Positions 23,363 to 34,941 of a stretch of DNA of 64,000 nucleotides are shown piece by piece. The position numbers and the translations under genes were made by a program. Source of the stretch: Carallia brachiata. Its lineage: Eukaryota > Streptophyta > Magnoliopsida > Malpighiales > Rhizophoraceae. Within the stretch, counting starts at the first letter, position 1. Every line of letters begins with the position of its first letter. Location of the stretch: the NCBI GenBank assembly GCA_021464245.1, contig JADCRB010000024.1, forward strand, positions 312,181 through 376,180, read 5' to 3'. Under the pieces are notes generated by a model. That model was not told the DNA's origin. It saw only the letters and a program-made list of their open reading frames with translations, and did not search any database.

Positions 23363-25908
23363 ATGGTTCAGCTCCATCCATGGTTATGTCTATCTATCCA
23401 CTTCTTCTTTTTCTCCCACTCTGCTTATCCTGTCGCTTCTACCAAACAAAAATTCTCCAATGCAGTATCGGAAGCACCAACAATACTGCTGGCACCCACG
23501 CCATTGATGGCACCTTTGATACTGGTGCAGGGAAATTCAGACAACCGAGCAAGCCCTGGTCCGAAAGATCAGGCAAAGCCAATGCCTCCATCATCATCAT
23601 TGTGGAAAAAGGTTGTGGAGGCAGCCCTTGTTGCAGCTGCAATCACTCTGGTTATTGCTGGGATCTTCTTCTTTTTCTATCGTAGACATGTAAACCAGAG
23701 GAAAAGCAAATTAAACACCAGCTTCCAAGAAGAAGCTGCAGTGACTAGCAAAGGAGTCAGAAAAGTTGGTAAGAAGGTGAAGGGAGTGATTGTCAATGAA
23801 AACGGGCAAGATATTATCTATATCAAAGATTCTGAGGGCAGAAAACTAAAAACCAGATTCTCAAAGAATACGTCAAATTATAGAAATGAAAATGAGAAAA
23901 AGAGGGTGGATGCAGCATTAGAGAGACCAAGAAGAAATGAAAACGAGAAAAAGAAGGTGGATGCAGCATTGGAGAGACCAAGAAGAAACAAACGTTGGGA
24001 AGTTTTACCCCATGATCAATCCGATGCAATTGGTCACAGGACAGTCGCAGAACTACTTCTGCGAAGGGCAAAATCGCCGCCTCCACCACGATCTCCAATG
24101 AGTGTTCTAGCACTACCGCCGCCAACTTCTCCTGCTACTCCCCCTCATCCATCACCGCCACCACATCCACCTCCTCCTCCACCACCTCCACCACCACCAC
24201 CACCACCACCAGCTCCACCCCCTCCGCCACCATTAATGAGAGGAAAGACAAATTCTACACAACAACCTCCGCCACCCAAGGCAGGTGGTTTAGTTTCAGC
24301 ATCAAAACCCCCACCAGCCCAAACTGAAACCAACAACCAAGAGCATGGCACAGCCTTCAGGAAAGAACTTAGAGGAGACTAGCGACTACAATACGAAGTT
24401 AAAGCCATTGTACTGGGACAAGGTTACGGCCAATACTGATCATTCAGTGGTTTGGGATTTGATCAACGATGGATCACTCAGGTTAAATTTTCCGCAAAAT
24501 TTTGCTTCTTCTTGTAAATTCCTCTTGGTACTTCATCTGCGATGCTTTTTGGTGGCAGGCATCCTGTTGAACTATTGTTATTTCATGTTTTTGCACAGAT
24601 TTGATGATGATATGATAGAAACACTGTTTCACTACACAAATGCTGGTCCGAAACCCCCTCAAAGAGATGGGTCCTCATCAAGAACAAGCACCTCCTCCTC
24701 CACCTCAACAGCTCAAGTTTTCATACTTGAGCCCCGGCGATCTCAAAATACAGCCATTGTGCTCAAATCTTTAGCGATTTCTCGAAAAGAAATTCTTGAT
24801 GCCGTTCTTGAAGGCCATGGCCTTACGACTGATATTCTCGAAAAACTGGTCAGAATATCCCAACCGAAGAAGAAAAGTGCAAAATTCTCCAATTCACTGG
24901 CAACCCAACTAAACTTGCAGATGCTGAATCTTTTCTCTTCTACATCCTGAAGGCTGTCCCCTCAGCATTCATCCGTATCAATGCCATGCTATTTAGATCA
25001 AATTACTACACAGAAATTCTTCAACTCAAGGAATACTTGCAAACACTTGAACTAGGGTGCAAGGAGTTACGAACCCGTGGGCTCTTCTTAAAGCTTCTTG
25101 AAGCTATTCTCAAGGCTGGCAATAGGATGAATGCTGGAACATCCAGAGGCAATGCTCTAGGTTTCCACCTTACTGCCCTCAGAAAGCTGTCGGATGTCAA
25201 AAGCACTGATGGGAAGACTACTCTACTTCACTTTGTTGTGGAACAAGTAGTTCGATCAGAAGGTAAACGTTGTATGCTCAATGGAGAAGAAACTCTTGAC
25301 GGGAATGATAGTAAGCAAAGAAATAGAAATTTCAAGTTAGACACCACATCAGAAGAAAGAAACAAAGAGTACTTGTTCCTCGGATTACCGGAGGTGAAAA
25401 AATTGAGTGTTGAATATGGAAATTTAAAGAAAGCAGCCACCATAGAATATGACAATTTTATCAATACATGCTCCTCTCTTACTGGCCGTCTAGCAGAAAT
25501 TCAACAGCTTGTGACATCCTGCAGCAAGGGTGAGGAAGAAAGTGCATTTGTGAAGGATATGAAAAGATTTCTAGAGGAGAGTGATGAGGAACTTAGGGTG
25601 ATGAAAGAGGAGCAAACAAGGGTTTTGGAGCTTGTGAGGCGAACAACTGATTATTATCAGGTAGGATCTTCTAAACGCAAAGCATGTCAACTTCAACTGT
25701 TCATCATTGTGAAAGACTTTCTTGATATGGTTGATCAAGCCTGTATGGACATCTCCAAGAAGCTGGAAACAAAAAGCACAGCAGCAAGTACAGGATCATC
25801 ATCACAACAACCAAGGCTTCATCAGTCAGGTTTCCAGATTTCCGTTTACATTTGATGTCAGATATGTCTAGGTCAACATCTTTTAGTGATTCAGATGAAG
25901 ACTTATGA
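23363..25908 (+). CDS. Class I (membrane) formin, FH1-FH2, with frame breaks
   Basis: Formins nucleate and elongate actin filaments; class I plant formins span the plasma membrane. Start chosen at 23363 because MVQLHPWLCLSIHFFFF is a signal peptide. Next comes a transmembrane helix (VVEAALVAAAITLVIAGIFF, about residue 88), a basic cytosolic stretch, a 17-residue tandem repeat (RNENEKKRVDAALERPR), a proline-rich FH1 with runs of ten or more prolines, then FH2 starting TKLKPLYWDKVTAN and including NRMNAGTSRGNALGF and LLHFVVEQVVRSEGKR. One intron (24482-24598) joins GSLR to FDDDMIETLF. The frame breaks between FH1 and FH2 (near 24354, about one extra base) and at about 24857-24862 (ISQPKKK instead of ISPTEEEKCKIL, one C missing from a C run), and probably near 25815, where the expected acidic tail ending SRSTSFSDSDEDL (stop at 25908) is out of frame. 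Resembles the AtFH4/AtFH8 group. Confidence 0.9.
23881..23984 (+). repeat. 51-bp in-frame tandem repeat inside the formin
   Basis: Two adjacent 51-bp units encode RNENEKKRVDAALERPR and RNENEKKKVDAALERPR. They differ at only a few bases, so this is a recent duplication in the linker between the transmembrane helix and FH1. Confidence 0.85.
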
Positions 25909-28900
25909 AGTGAGTTCTAGACAGCATACATTCATCAAGTTTTGTCATATTGGGACAGTACAATAACAATTCAATCAATCGTGCATAAGGGAAGTACAAA
26001 GTTGTTGAACTAGTGAGACTTAGGTTCCATTTGTTTGCAAGAAAACAATTGGTTTAAGAAAACTTTTTCTAAGGAAAAGGTTTTCTAAGAAAATAAATTA
26101 TTTTTTTCTCGTTTGAACATTGAACTTGGTGCATGACGGAATGGAATGGCGAAAAAAGATTCATGCAGGCAACTCCAATTAAATTTGAGATTATGGCTCT
26201 GTAAAACTTTGTTGTCGTTTTCACACACCATCAGAAAATTATTATGTTGTTGTTTGGCTTATCACTAGAATTTCATTTTCTTGGTAAATCATGGCCACTC
26301 ACACTGTCACTGTGAATAACATGTAATCTGCCCCTCTTCCTAACCCAACTGTAACCTGCCACTCCAAGCACCACCTGTTCTCATGTGCCACCACTTCCTA
26401 TCTTTCTCCACCTTGAAGAAGTCGCTGCCAAACATCATTGCTTCAACGGCAGCGACATGGATGGTTGAGGGTGAGGTTCTGGCCATGACAACTGGAGTGG
26501 TCGGAGCTGTGGGGCTTTCTCTTTCTCTCTCTGGTGTGAAGTGGAGGCATAGCAGAAAATGACTTCCAGTATTCTAAAGACAGGAGTCATTTACTAGAAT
26601 TCTAAGCCTGGTTTCCCTGCTGACTAACAATTAATTTTCTTTAATCAAGTTTTCATGCTTCCCCAAACAACAAAAATGGAGAAAATGTTTTCCGAGGGAA
26701 TCTTTTCCTGCAAATAAATGGGCCCTTAGTTTTAAGAACTAAAATTAGCTTTCCATCTCATATCTATGGGATAATGCTGCTCTCAGACAGCAAACATCAA
26801 TTACGGTGCCCGGCTTTTGACATCATTAACAGATGAAGGCACCTCCATTCAGCAAAGACAAATATGCCTTATATCTGGTTGTCAAATGAGCTAAGAAGGA
26901 AACCGAAGATTGGTCTGACCAATCAAAATTAGTAGACACTGTGGCGCTTCATAATCAAATCAAATTAGTTAGCAGCTCTGTTTCTCATCAAGTCATCACA
27001 TTGCCACCAGTAAAAGTTTTTATTTCTTATCAGTTTAGGTTCAATAGCCTAACCAGTGAGTTTAATCTCAGCAATTGAAATTGAAACACACCCTTAAACT
27101 AAAGAACATGATTTTCAATCATCTCTTTTCTGAACCCATTAGACACAAAAATGTATTTTTTGTACAAAAACCAAAACGCCAATGCTGAAAGCAACATGTC
27201 AAAGATGAATACCAGAGTCCCAAAAATTGAACACTTCATCCCCAACAACACAAAAAAATTCATAGGTGGAGGTACACAAGTCACCCTCAGGTAAAATAAA
27301 TCTTAAACAGGAATGAAAACTTCAAGAGTAAATTTCCACACACAACAGCCTTATGTTGTCAAGAAACAATCCCCAGGGTTAAACCCAAAACAAGAAAGAC
27401 AATGTTCAAGACTCTGAAAGCAACATTTGACAATAGAAAGTTGATCACTTTATTACATATTACTGAAAAAAAAAAAAAAAATCAAACAAAAACTAAAAAA
27501 AAATTACCTGAGCGTTTGATGATGTTAGGACCGTTGATCTTTGCAACGAAGCGAAGAGGGTGATAAGGTCTACAGTCATCAACACGTTTGGGTTTGGGAC
27601 CTTTTTGTATTTATCTAATTTTCGTTAATATTTGTAACGGATTATTTTTAACAACTAACGGATTAATATATCTCTACTATAATTTTATGGTATGTTTAGA
27701 TTGAAAATAACATATAAAAGAAAGTAGTGAGAAAGAAAGTAGTGTAAAAAAAAAGTGATAGGAAAAAAGGTGGTTTTTTTTATTTTTTTATAGTTATTTA
27801 AAAATATTAGAAATAAATAAGAAAGAAAATAGTTAGAAAATAAATTTAGATATGATAGGAAAAAGAGAAAGAAAAATATATATAAAATAACATTTTTACT
27901 TATATAAAAATTAGTTTATATTTTGAGAATTCTTTTCTTTTTGATATATTATGGAAAGACAAATTTTTTTAGTTCACGAGAAGACTTATTGCTTCATAAT
28001 GGGTAATTTTTTTATTTCATAAATCCTTCCCTTCATTTTTATTATTAAAATTTAAAATATTTAAAACAAAAATTTAAACTCTAATTATTGATTATCTTTT
28101 AAAAGATAAAAGGTAAATTTTTTTAAGTGTACAATTTTGTAATTAAAAAAATTTAATGTATGAAACAAACCAATCGCAGTGGCAATATCACAAAAAGGTC
28201 ATACACAGTCAAGCCCCTTAGATGGGGGCAGATAAGTTGAGGATATTTAGATAAATTCATTGAAAGTCACAATCTTGCTTCTGATTTCCGCACTTTTTTC
28301 ATGGAAACGGTGAGAAAGAAAATCAATAGGTTCTCACGTAAAATTTTCTAATCCAATTTACACGCTTTTCTTTCTCATGTGATACCCAAATGTAAGAATC
28401 CCCAATTCCCAAAACATTTCTTTCTACACCGTTTCTTTCTCATGGATTCTCATCAAACCAAAGGGGCTGTTAGATTGTTATGTAATAGGGTTCTTAGGGG
28501 TATATAATAGGGTTAACCAAAAAATGAATCGGTTGAATTATATATTTGGAGCGTCATTCTTTCCCACACCTCTTCCCCATTGTTAATGTTTGTTAGTTAC
28601 AACTTAACAACTATTTTTTGCTGTCCCTTACATCTCCTCCCAGTTTATTATCCAAACACTGCAAAATTTTCTTTGCATTCCCGGAAAACTGGCTATGGTA
28701 ATGTAATTACCTTAATATCTAGAGTAACAAATCAGGGCCGCATGTTGATGTAACCTAATTTGATGAAATGTATATCAAATTAAAAAAAAAATGAGTTCAA
28801 ATTCGTTACAATGCAACGAGAGTATTGAGAGACAAATAAAATATATATAATCTATTTAACGACTTACATTTTTTTTAATTTGATAATTCTTTTATTAAAT

Positions 28901-29253
28901 TACATCATATTCACGCATGCCCACCATATTGCTCCCGTTAGTTGTCATCAAATTTTTTCAAAGAACAATAACTTATAAACTGTCTAATACACAAACCCAA
29001 AACCGAGATTAAAACACTAAACTTGAAAATAAATGCCCTTAAGATTGGACGGCCACTTGATTACTTATATGTGAAAGTTTGCCGAAGTTTAACCAAGAGA
29101 TCTGCACCGTCAAAAAAGAGATCATGATTTTATTTCAACCACAAATTCCTAACAACCAGTCCTTCGCCCCAAAAGTCAGCAAAATTATTAACGCCGATTG
29201 GAGGGGCTAGGAATCTTTGTAAACTTCCTGACAACTTCCAAACTCCTAAGCCA
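25909..29253. other. Spacer between the formin and EDS1
   Basis: Contains a Harbinger-type element (26023-26725). A further stretch (27680-27930) begins GGTATGTTTAGATTG and has GAAAGAAAGTAG motifs like MITE ends. An exon-like segment occurs on the minus strand near 27500-27600, discussed under rejected items. No supported gene. Confidence 0.4.
26023..26725. mobile_element. PIF/Harbinger-type non-autonomous element (about 700 bp)
   Basis: Terminal inverted repeats GGTTCCATTTGTTTGCA (left) and GGGCCCATTTATTTGCA (right, opposite strand) are flanked on each side by TTA, the target-site duplication expected for PIF/Harbinger (Tourist-like) elements. No transposase frame is present, so it is non-autonomous. 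Confidence 0.7.
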
Positions 29254-29269
29254 GGTCAATCAAAGTCAA
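29254..29269 (-). promoter_or_regulatory. Pair of W-boxes upstream of EDS1
   Basis: Two complete W-boxes on the minus strand, TTGACC (29254-29259) and TTGACT (29264-29269), sit ten bases apart and about 190 bp before the EDS1 start codon. Clustered TTGAC(C/T) sites are bound by WRKY factors in defence gene promoters. Function here is inference. Confidence 0.5.
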
Positions 29270-29458
29270 GCAATATGATTCCTCAATAGTTTCTCGCCCG
29301 TTGTCCACGCCAATCAAACTAAAGGGAATTTCCCAGCAATTCCTGAACAGCCAGGATTATATTGAAGCTGCTGCTGCAACCATCACAACAAAAAAGCAGA
29401 GAATTCAGAGCTTCTAGTTTCTGGTTTCTGAAGCTGAAATTTCCCATCAGAGAAAAAG

Positions 29459-31907
29459 ATGGCTAATGTCAGGCTTGGGGAGAATCTTGGGGTAGGAGAA
29501 GAGGTGATCAAGAGAGCATGTTCAGTGGCCATGAAAGCCCATAAGTCTCCGGAAAAGCCATATATTTCTGAAAAGTTGCGCTGCAGCTCATCATCTGAAG
29601 GCCCTTCGGAGAAGTACATATTCAGTTTTCCAGGATCTTGGCTTGTCAGCAACTGGTTCAACAAGGATCCCTTTGGAACAGTGGACGTTGACCTCCAGGT
29701 CTTCCCTTCTCTCAGATACTTGGGTCTCAACGAAATTGCTACTGTAAATGAGGCCTTTCTGCAAAGATTCAAAGCAGTTCTGGCCCATCCACAGTTCAAA
29801 GACGAGGTTTGTGAGTCCACTATTTTGCTTGCTACCAATTTCATTTCTTTTAGTGGGTACTTTTAGTTCACCTTCCATGCATAGATCTCCATTCAACTCC
29901 ATTTGTAATTCTACTTTGTTATCCTTCTGCAATTTCCGTCATTGTTGACAGATTTTTAAAGATTCCTTAGCATATTTCCGAAATTAAAGCATCATTCATA
30001 TGTCTAATAATAGTCCGATGATAAGAAGAAACTGTTAATGAGGTTGATCACCGTGGTAAACCACCTTTTGACTTAGTCTTCTAGCTTCTCTCAAAAGAAA
30101 TTGCAGGAATTAGAGAGAGTTACTGTTATGGCGAAACACAGATAAAGCGGTTAAATGGGCAAGAATACAGACATGAACATTCAAACGGAGAAAAAAGCTA
30201 TGACCTTTCTAATTTTTGTAGGTAGCAAGAGCTGTAAGAGGTGGGAACCAAGTTGTGTTCACAGGGCACTCTTTGGGAGGTCCTATTGCCATTCTGGCAA
30301 CTATATGGTTCTTGGAAAATTTCATTAGACCAGCACCAAAGAATAGCAGCCCGCTCTGTGTGACTTTTGGGTCTCCCCTCGTTGGCGATCACATCATGAA
30401 CCGTGCATTGAGGCGCGAAAACTGGTCTCCCTACTTCATACACTTCGTTATGAGGTATGATATCGTCCCAAGAATTTCGCTTACTCCTCTCTCATGCATT
30501 GAGAAGCAACTACAGCAGGTTCTCAATTTCTTCAATCCAAAATCCCCAAATTACAAGCAAGGACCCATGCTTGAAGCCTCCGGCTTCTATTTAACTGTTT
30601 TAAGGAATGCATCATCTGTTGCAAGCCATGCTGCCTGTAAGATAATGGGAAGTACAAATCTGATGTTGGAGACACTTTCAAACATTGTTGAACTAAGTCC
30701 TTATAGACCCTTTGGGACATATGTCTTCTGCACCAGAAACCAGAAACTTGTTATTGTAAGGAACCCAGATGCTGTTCTGCAACTACTGTTCTATTCCTCT
30801 CAACTGAGCTCCACAGCAGAACGCGAGGAGATTGCCCAAAGAAGCTTAAAAGATCACTTGAACTACAAAAAAGAGCTTCAAGATAGCTTAGAAATGCAGA
30901 GCGTAACGTTCTTAGATAGTCATCATCTGGAAGCACTACCACTGTCCTCCGATGGTGCAAATGCCCACAACCCTACAGTTAGCATTGCCTTAAATGACCT
31001 CGGCCTGGTAACCTCTGCTTCTTCTGCTTGCTGCTATGTTTATTCAGTCCTCATGTTTCTTTCAAGTTTCGAAGCTCCTGTTTCTTTGAAGTTACTTTAC
31101 TGAATTTTAACAGTTTCGGAGTTTTATTTGAGGAAACAAAACAGACCTGCAGACATGAAACTGAGTTTGATGTAACTAATCATTTTTGCTCAAAACATAT
31201 GTTGTTGTAATTGTGTTCTTGGATTTCCAGAGCACAAGAGCTCGATTGTGTCTACGTGCAACTGAAGAGCTGGAGAAGCAGAAGAAGAGGAATCAGGAGG
31301 CAATCGACAAAAAGATGAAAGAAATTGAGAGAGGGCTGGATAAGTTAGAAGGTTATAGAAGCAAGTGTGCGTTGCGCAAGGTGGGTTATTATGATGCCTT
31401 CAAGATCTCAAGAGACAAGGATGATTTCGAGGCTAATGTTACAAGGCTAGAGTTGGCAGGCATATGGGATGAAATAATCGAAATGCTTAAAAGATACGAA
31501 CTCCCTGACAATTTGAGAGCCGGGAGGCATGGATAGACTCGGAACCAGGTATCGTCAGATTGTTGAACCCCTGGATATAGCCAATTACTACCGACACTTG
31601 AAGAATGAAGACACAGGACCCTACATTAATAGGGGCAGGCCAAAACGGTACAAGTGCACTCAAAGATGGCGTGAGCATGCTCGGATGATGAAAAATGAAT
31701 CCCTGGAGTCTTGTTTCTGGGCCGACGTAGAGGAGCTCTGCCTCAACTCCCAGAGCTTGGACAGCATTGTGCGCTTGCTGAACCAAGCACGGGCGTGGAT
31801 TGATGAGGGATCTAGGTAAAGATGTTCTCCTGGAGGCTTCAACCTTTACAAAGTTGTTGAAAGAACACTCCCTGTTCCACATGGTTCAGCATCTTGCATT
31901 TCAGTGA
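29459..31907 (+). CDS. EDS1: EDS1, lipase-like immune regulator, with frame breaks in the EP domain
   Basis: EDS1 pairs with PAD4 or SAG101 to relay signals from TIR-type NLR receptors. Three exons match the family: 29459-29806, 30222-31007 and 31231-31907. Start MANVRLGENLGVGEEVIKRA is typical. The N-terminal lipase-like domain shows FPGSWLVSNWF, the nucleophile elbow FTGHSLGGPIAILAT and a Asp in MRYDIVPRI. The C-terminal EP domain has ARLCLRATEELEKQK, LELAGIWDEIIEMLKRYELP, RYRQIVEPLDIANYYRHLK, NEDTGPYINRGRPKRY and ESCFWADVEEL. Three frame changes are needed in exon 3: near 31512-31515 (DN to FESREAW), near 31538 (WID to LGTRYRQ) and near 31811-31815 (DEGS to GKDVLLEASTFTKLL). With them the product is about 600 residues, normal for EDS1; without them it stops at 31536, removing the end of the EP domain. 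Neighbours are a formin and a RING gene; the RING gene is also next to EDS1 in Arabidopsis. Confidence 0.93.
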
Positions 31908-34900
31908 TCATAAAAACGCTGTTTCCCATCTGCATTAAGAATATATTTGGTACAAGCCTTCTCCATCAGAATGGGAAGAATGTAGGACTCTTGTCTTAAT
32001 AATACATTGATCTCCTAAAGCATTAATGCCTACTTGAGGGCCAATCATATAGGTGATATAACAAAGGGAAAATAATCGCCTAGGCACGGGCAAACTATAT
32101 TCAAAACAAAGGTAACACTAGCACGGTTGCATTGCAGTAACCCATCATTCATTGCATCAAATATGAGCTACAAATTTCAGGATCTCATGCACGTCATCAA
32201 GTACTTAACAACTTCCTACCGGACTAACACATCATTATGAATATTGCAACACAACCTACAAAAGGTACCCAATACCACAGCCAACCGCGTACGTAATTTT
32301 CTACATTGACAGATACTCGGATACTCAAATGGTTTATCAGTTCAGTACTTGCATGATTCAATAAGCTTAAAGTCAGCCAGAGTGAGCCATTATCAAACTA
32401 CATTCCAAAGAAAGAAAAGTCCGAACCACTAACTTCATGGAAGAAAGAACACTTCAGCACGTAAATGTACAATAAAGTCACCCGTGTCTGAAGCACAAAA
32501 ATGATTCCCAGTCTGATTGTAAACGTGTAGCATCACAGAGTTGTCCACAAAAAATTGCACTGAAGATTAGGCCTTAGCTACAGAAAGAAACTTTTACAGC
32601 TACAGCCAACATCATCCTTGTAACTCTATGCAATATTAATGGCTAGCACCACATTTATATGTCAGTTGAGCTTGCACAGAAGAGATTCAAAGCAGACATC
32701 ATAGATTTAACAACATCATGCAAGAAAATACTTGTTTCTGACTTCCATAATCAGGAAAACAAACTAGCCAAATTTCATGCATAGCATCTCGATAAATACA
32801 TGACTGTCACGCAGGGATGGAGCATTCTTCACCGCATGTCCTTCCATAGTTAAGACTAGGAAAACTACAGAAAAACCTAATTTCTTGCAAAAGTTACGTG
32901 AAATAGTGACTAAATAGGGGACAAGAAGTTGTGGCAATAACATCCATTAAGTAAAATGTGAATCTCAGCAAAGGGGATGATGCAAGGACTCTCTTGTGAG
33001 GAGCCAGAGCAATTATTTTCAAAATACAGGAGACAACAGGGCGATGGAGCAATGCAACGAATAAATAAGGCAACTGTACCTATAAAAGTTACATGCACTA
33101 CTTCATCAGCCTTCTGACATTGCTTTCATTTTAACTTACAAAGAAGAAAGGAAAAAAGAAAAACAACAAACACAGCAGCAAAGTTAGTCCCACTTTCACA
33201 CGGGGTTGGCCGTACATATCCGCTCTCGCCATTCCGTTTTATATGAACTAATTAATCTTGAAGTAAACTTTAACTCAACTTAGGAAGATAAATGAAAAAA
33301 TTAAGCATTTACAGTATGCAACCCCCTCCTAAACACAAAGGTAGTATGTCCAACAACCACAACAAAAAAAAAAAAAGAACTTGCTTTCTATAATCAGTGG
33401 ACTTAGGTTCCCACTATCTTGTTGCTTGACAAGAGCCAAGTATCCATGCCCATCAACATCCTGGTTGCATTACAGAGACAAAGTACAGGTAGCAAGGAAC
33501 AACCATTCACCAAAATCACGTTTCCTTGCCTTTTTGCTTAGCACCAATATCCTGCTGATGCAGTTAGCTAGAAAAAGTGAGAGATCTGGAAATTCTAAAT
33601 GCTCCTCCAAACCATATTATGGATTCCCTGTCCCAAATTGGCAGCACTTTTGCATTCCAGGTCATCAATATCCTATCATCCATTTTAGAAAGCAACTAAA
33701 TTTGCTGCTGAAGGAGTGAAAGTGCAGCAAGAAAACCAAGAAAGCAGGACTGACCGTATTTCTAGTGAGATACACAGTGGGGTGAATGATATAAAGCCCC
33801 TTCAAAACATACACCATTCCAAAGCAAGTGGCATTCCCTGTCTCCCACCAGTACCAGAAACCAAAAGCTAGCAGTTAACTACGGTCTAGATGAGAAGCTG
33901 TCTAATACCATTCCAATTTGGAGAAAATTACAATGCTCAGCCTCAAATGAAGGCCAGTATCAGGAAATAAGTTCTAAGACACCAAATCGAAGCACCCAAT
34001 ATGTCAGTCATGCCTTAAGAGGAAACAGATAGAAAATCAACCAGTGAATAATTTTTTTTTTCCCAAAAGAAGCCCCCAAGAAAAAGTGAAGATGCTAAAA
34101 CAAAGTACTTTATTTGATAACCGAAATTGGCAAGTTTTGACACCTTTTGTGATGCCTTTGCAGAAAAATGCAGGTGACCAACATCTAATAAAACAATAAC
34201 TGCTGGCATATGCTCAATTGCTTAGATATAAGGAAAAATCTCTATCCTGACACCTTTGCAAGTCTCAGATCCTCATGCCAAATAAAGAAAAGGCAGGGAG
34301 AAGAGGAAGGGTGTTGCATCCTCTGCTTGGAATGCGGCTTCCCTTCACAACTCATTCCTTTCCAACAACAAAAGCTAAAGCTAAAGCAGAAAACAAGTAA
34401 GGAAACTTCAGCTGCGCAAGCCTACCCATGTAAGAATGATGGTGCCCAAGAGTTCAGCTAACAAAACTAGATATTTGTTAATGAAAGCAACAAATAAATT
34501 GTCCCAATTCGTGAAACTTGTCAAACAAGCTTTATCCTGTACCATTAATTACCAGGAAAAATCCAGATTATCTAAGACAAATTAGCAGATAATTCATCAT
34601 GATATATCAGAGGAAAGGCCAGATGACAGAACGTTAATGAGGAAATGGGAAGATGTAGTAACATTTTTATGTATTGAATTTCTATACCAACATTATCTAT
34701 TCACATAACAAGCATGAGTCCTCTCCCCATCAGAGCATATGCCCCATACATGTAAGAACGAAACCCATAAAAGGAGAAAAAGCTTAATTCCCAGATGCCA
34801 ATTGCCAAAAGACAACCAGACATACCCCCAAGACAAAAGTATACGAAAATGAGAGTCCAAGACTAAACAGACACATGGATAGAAAGAGATTAACCCAAGC

Positions 34901-34941
34901 CACCCAACTCTGCATATTTCACCAAAATGGAGACTTGGCTG
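31908..34941. other. Spacer between EDS1 and the RING gene
   Basis: These convergent genes leave 3 kb with both 3' UTRs. I found no conserved reading frame, RNA gene or transposon end in between. The sequence is less AT-rich and has fewer homopolymers than other spacers here, so it may include long UTRs or an unrecognised non-coding transcript. Confidence 0.4.

Noticed and set aside
24145..24351. Glycine-rich minus-strand frame
   Set aside because: Mirror image of the formin polyproline FH1.
27500..27605. Exon-like minus-strand stretch reading CRPYHPLRFVAKINGPNIIK before a GTAATT donor
   Set aside because: No start codon in frame, no recognisable family and no second exon found; could be a non-coding first exon but unsupported.
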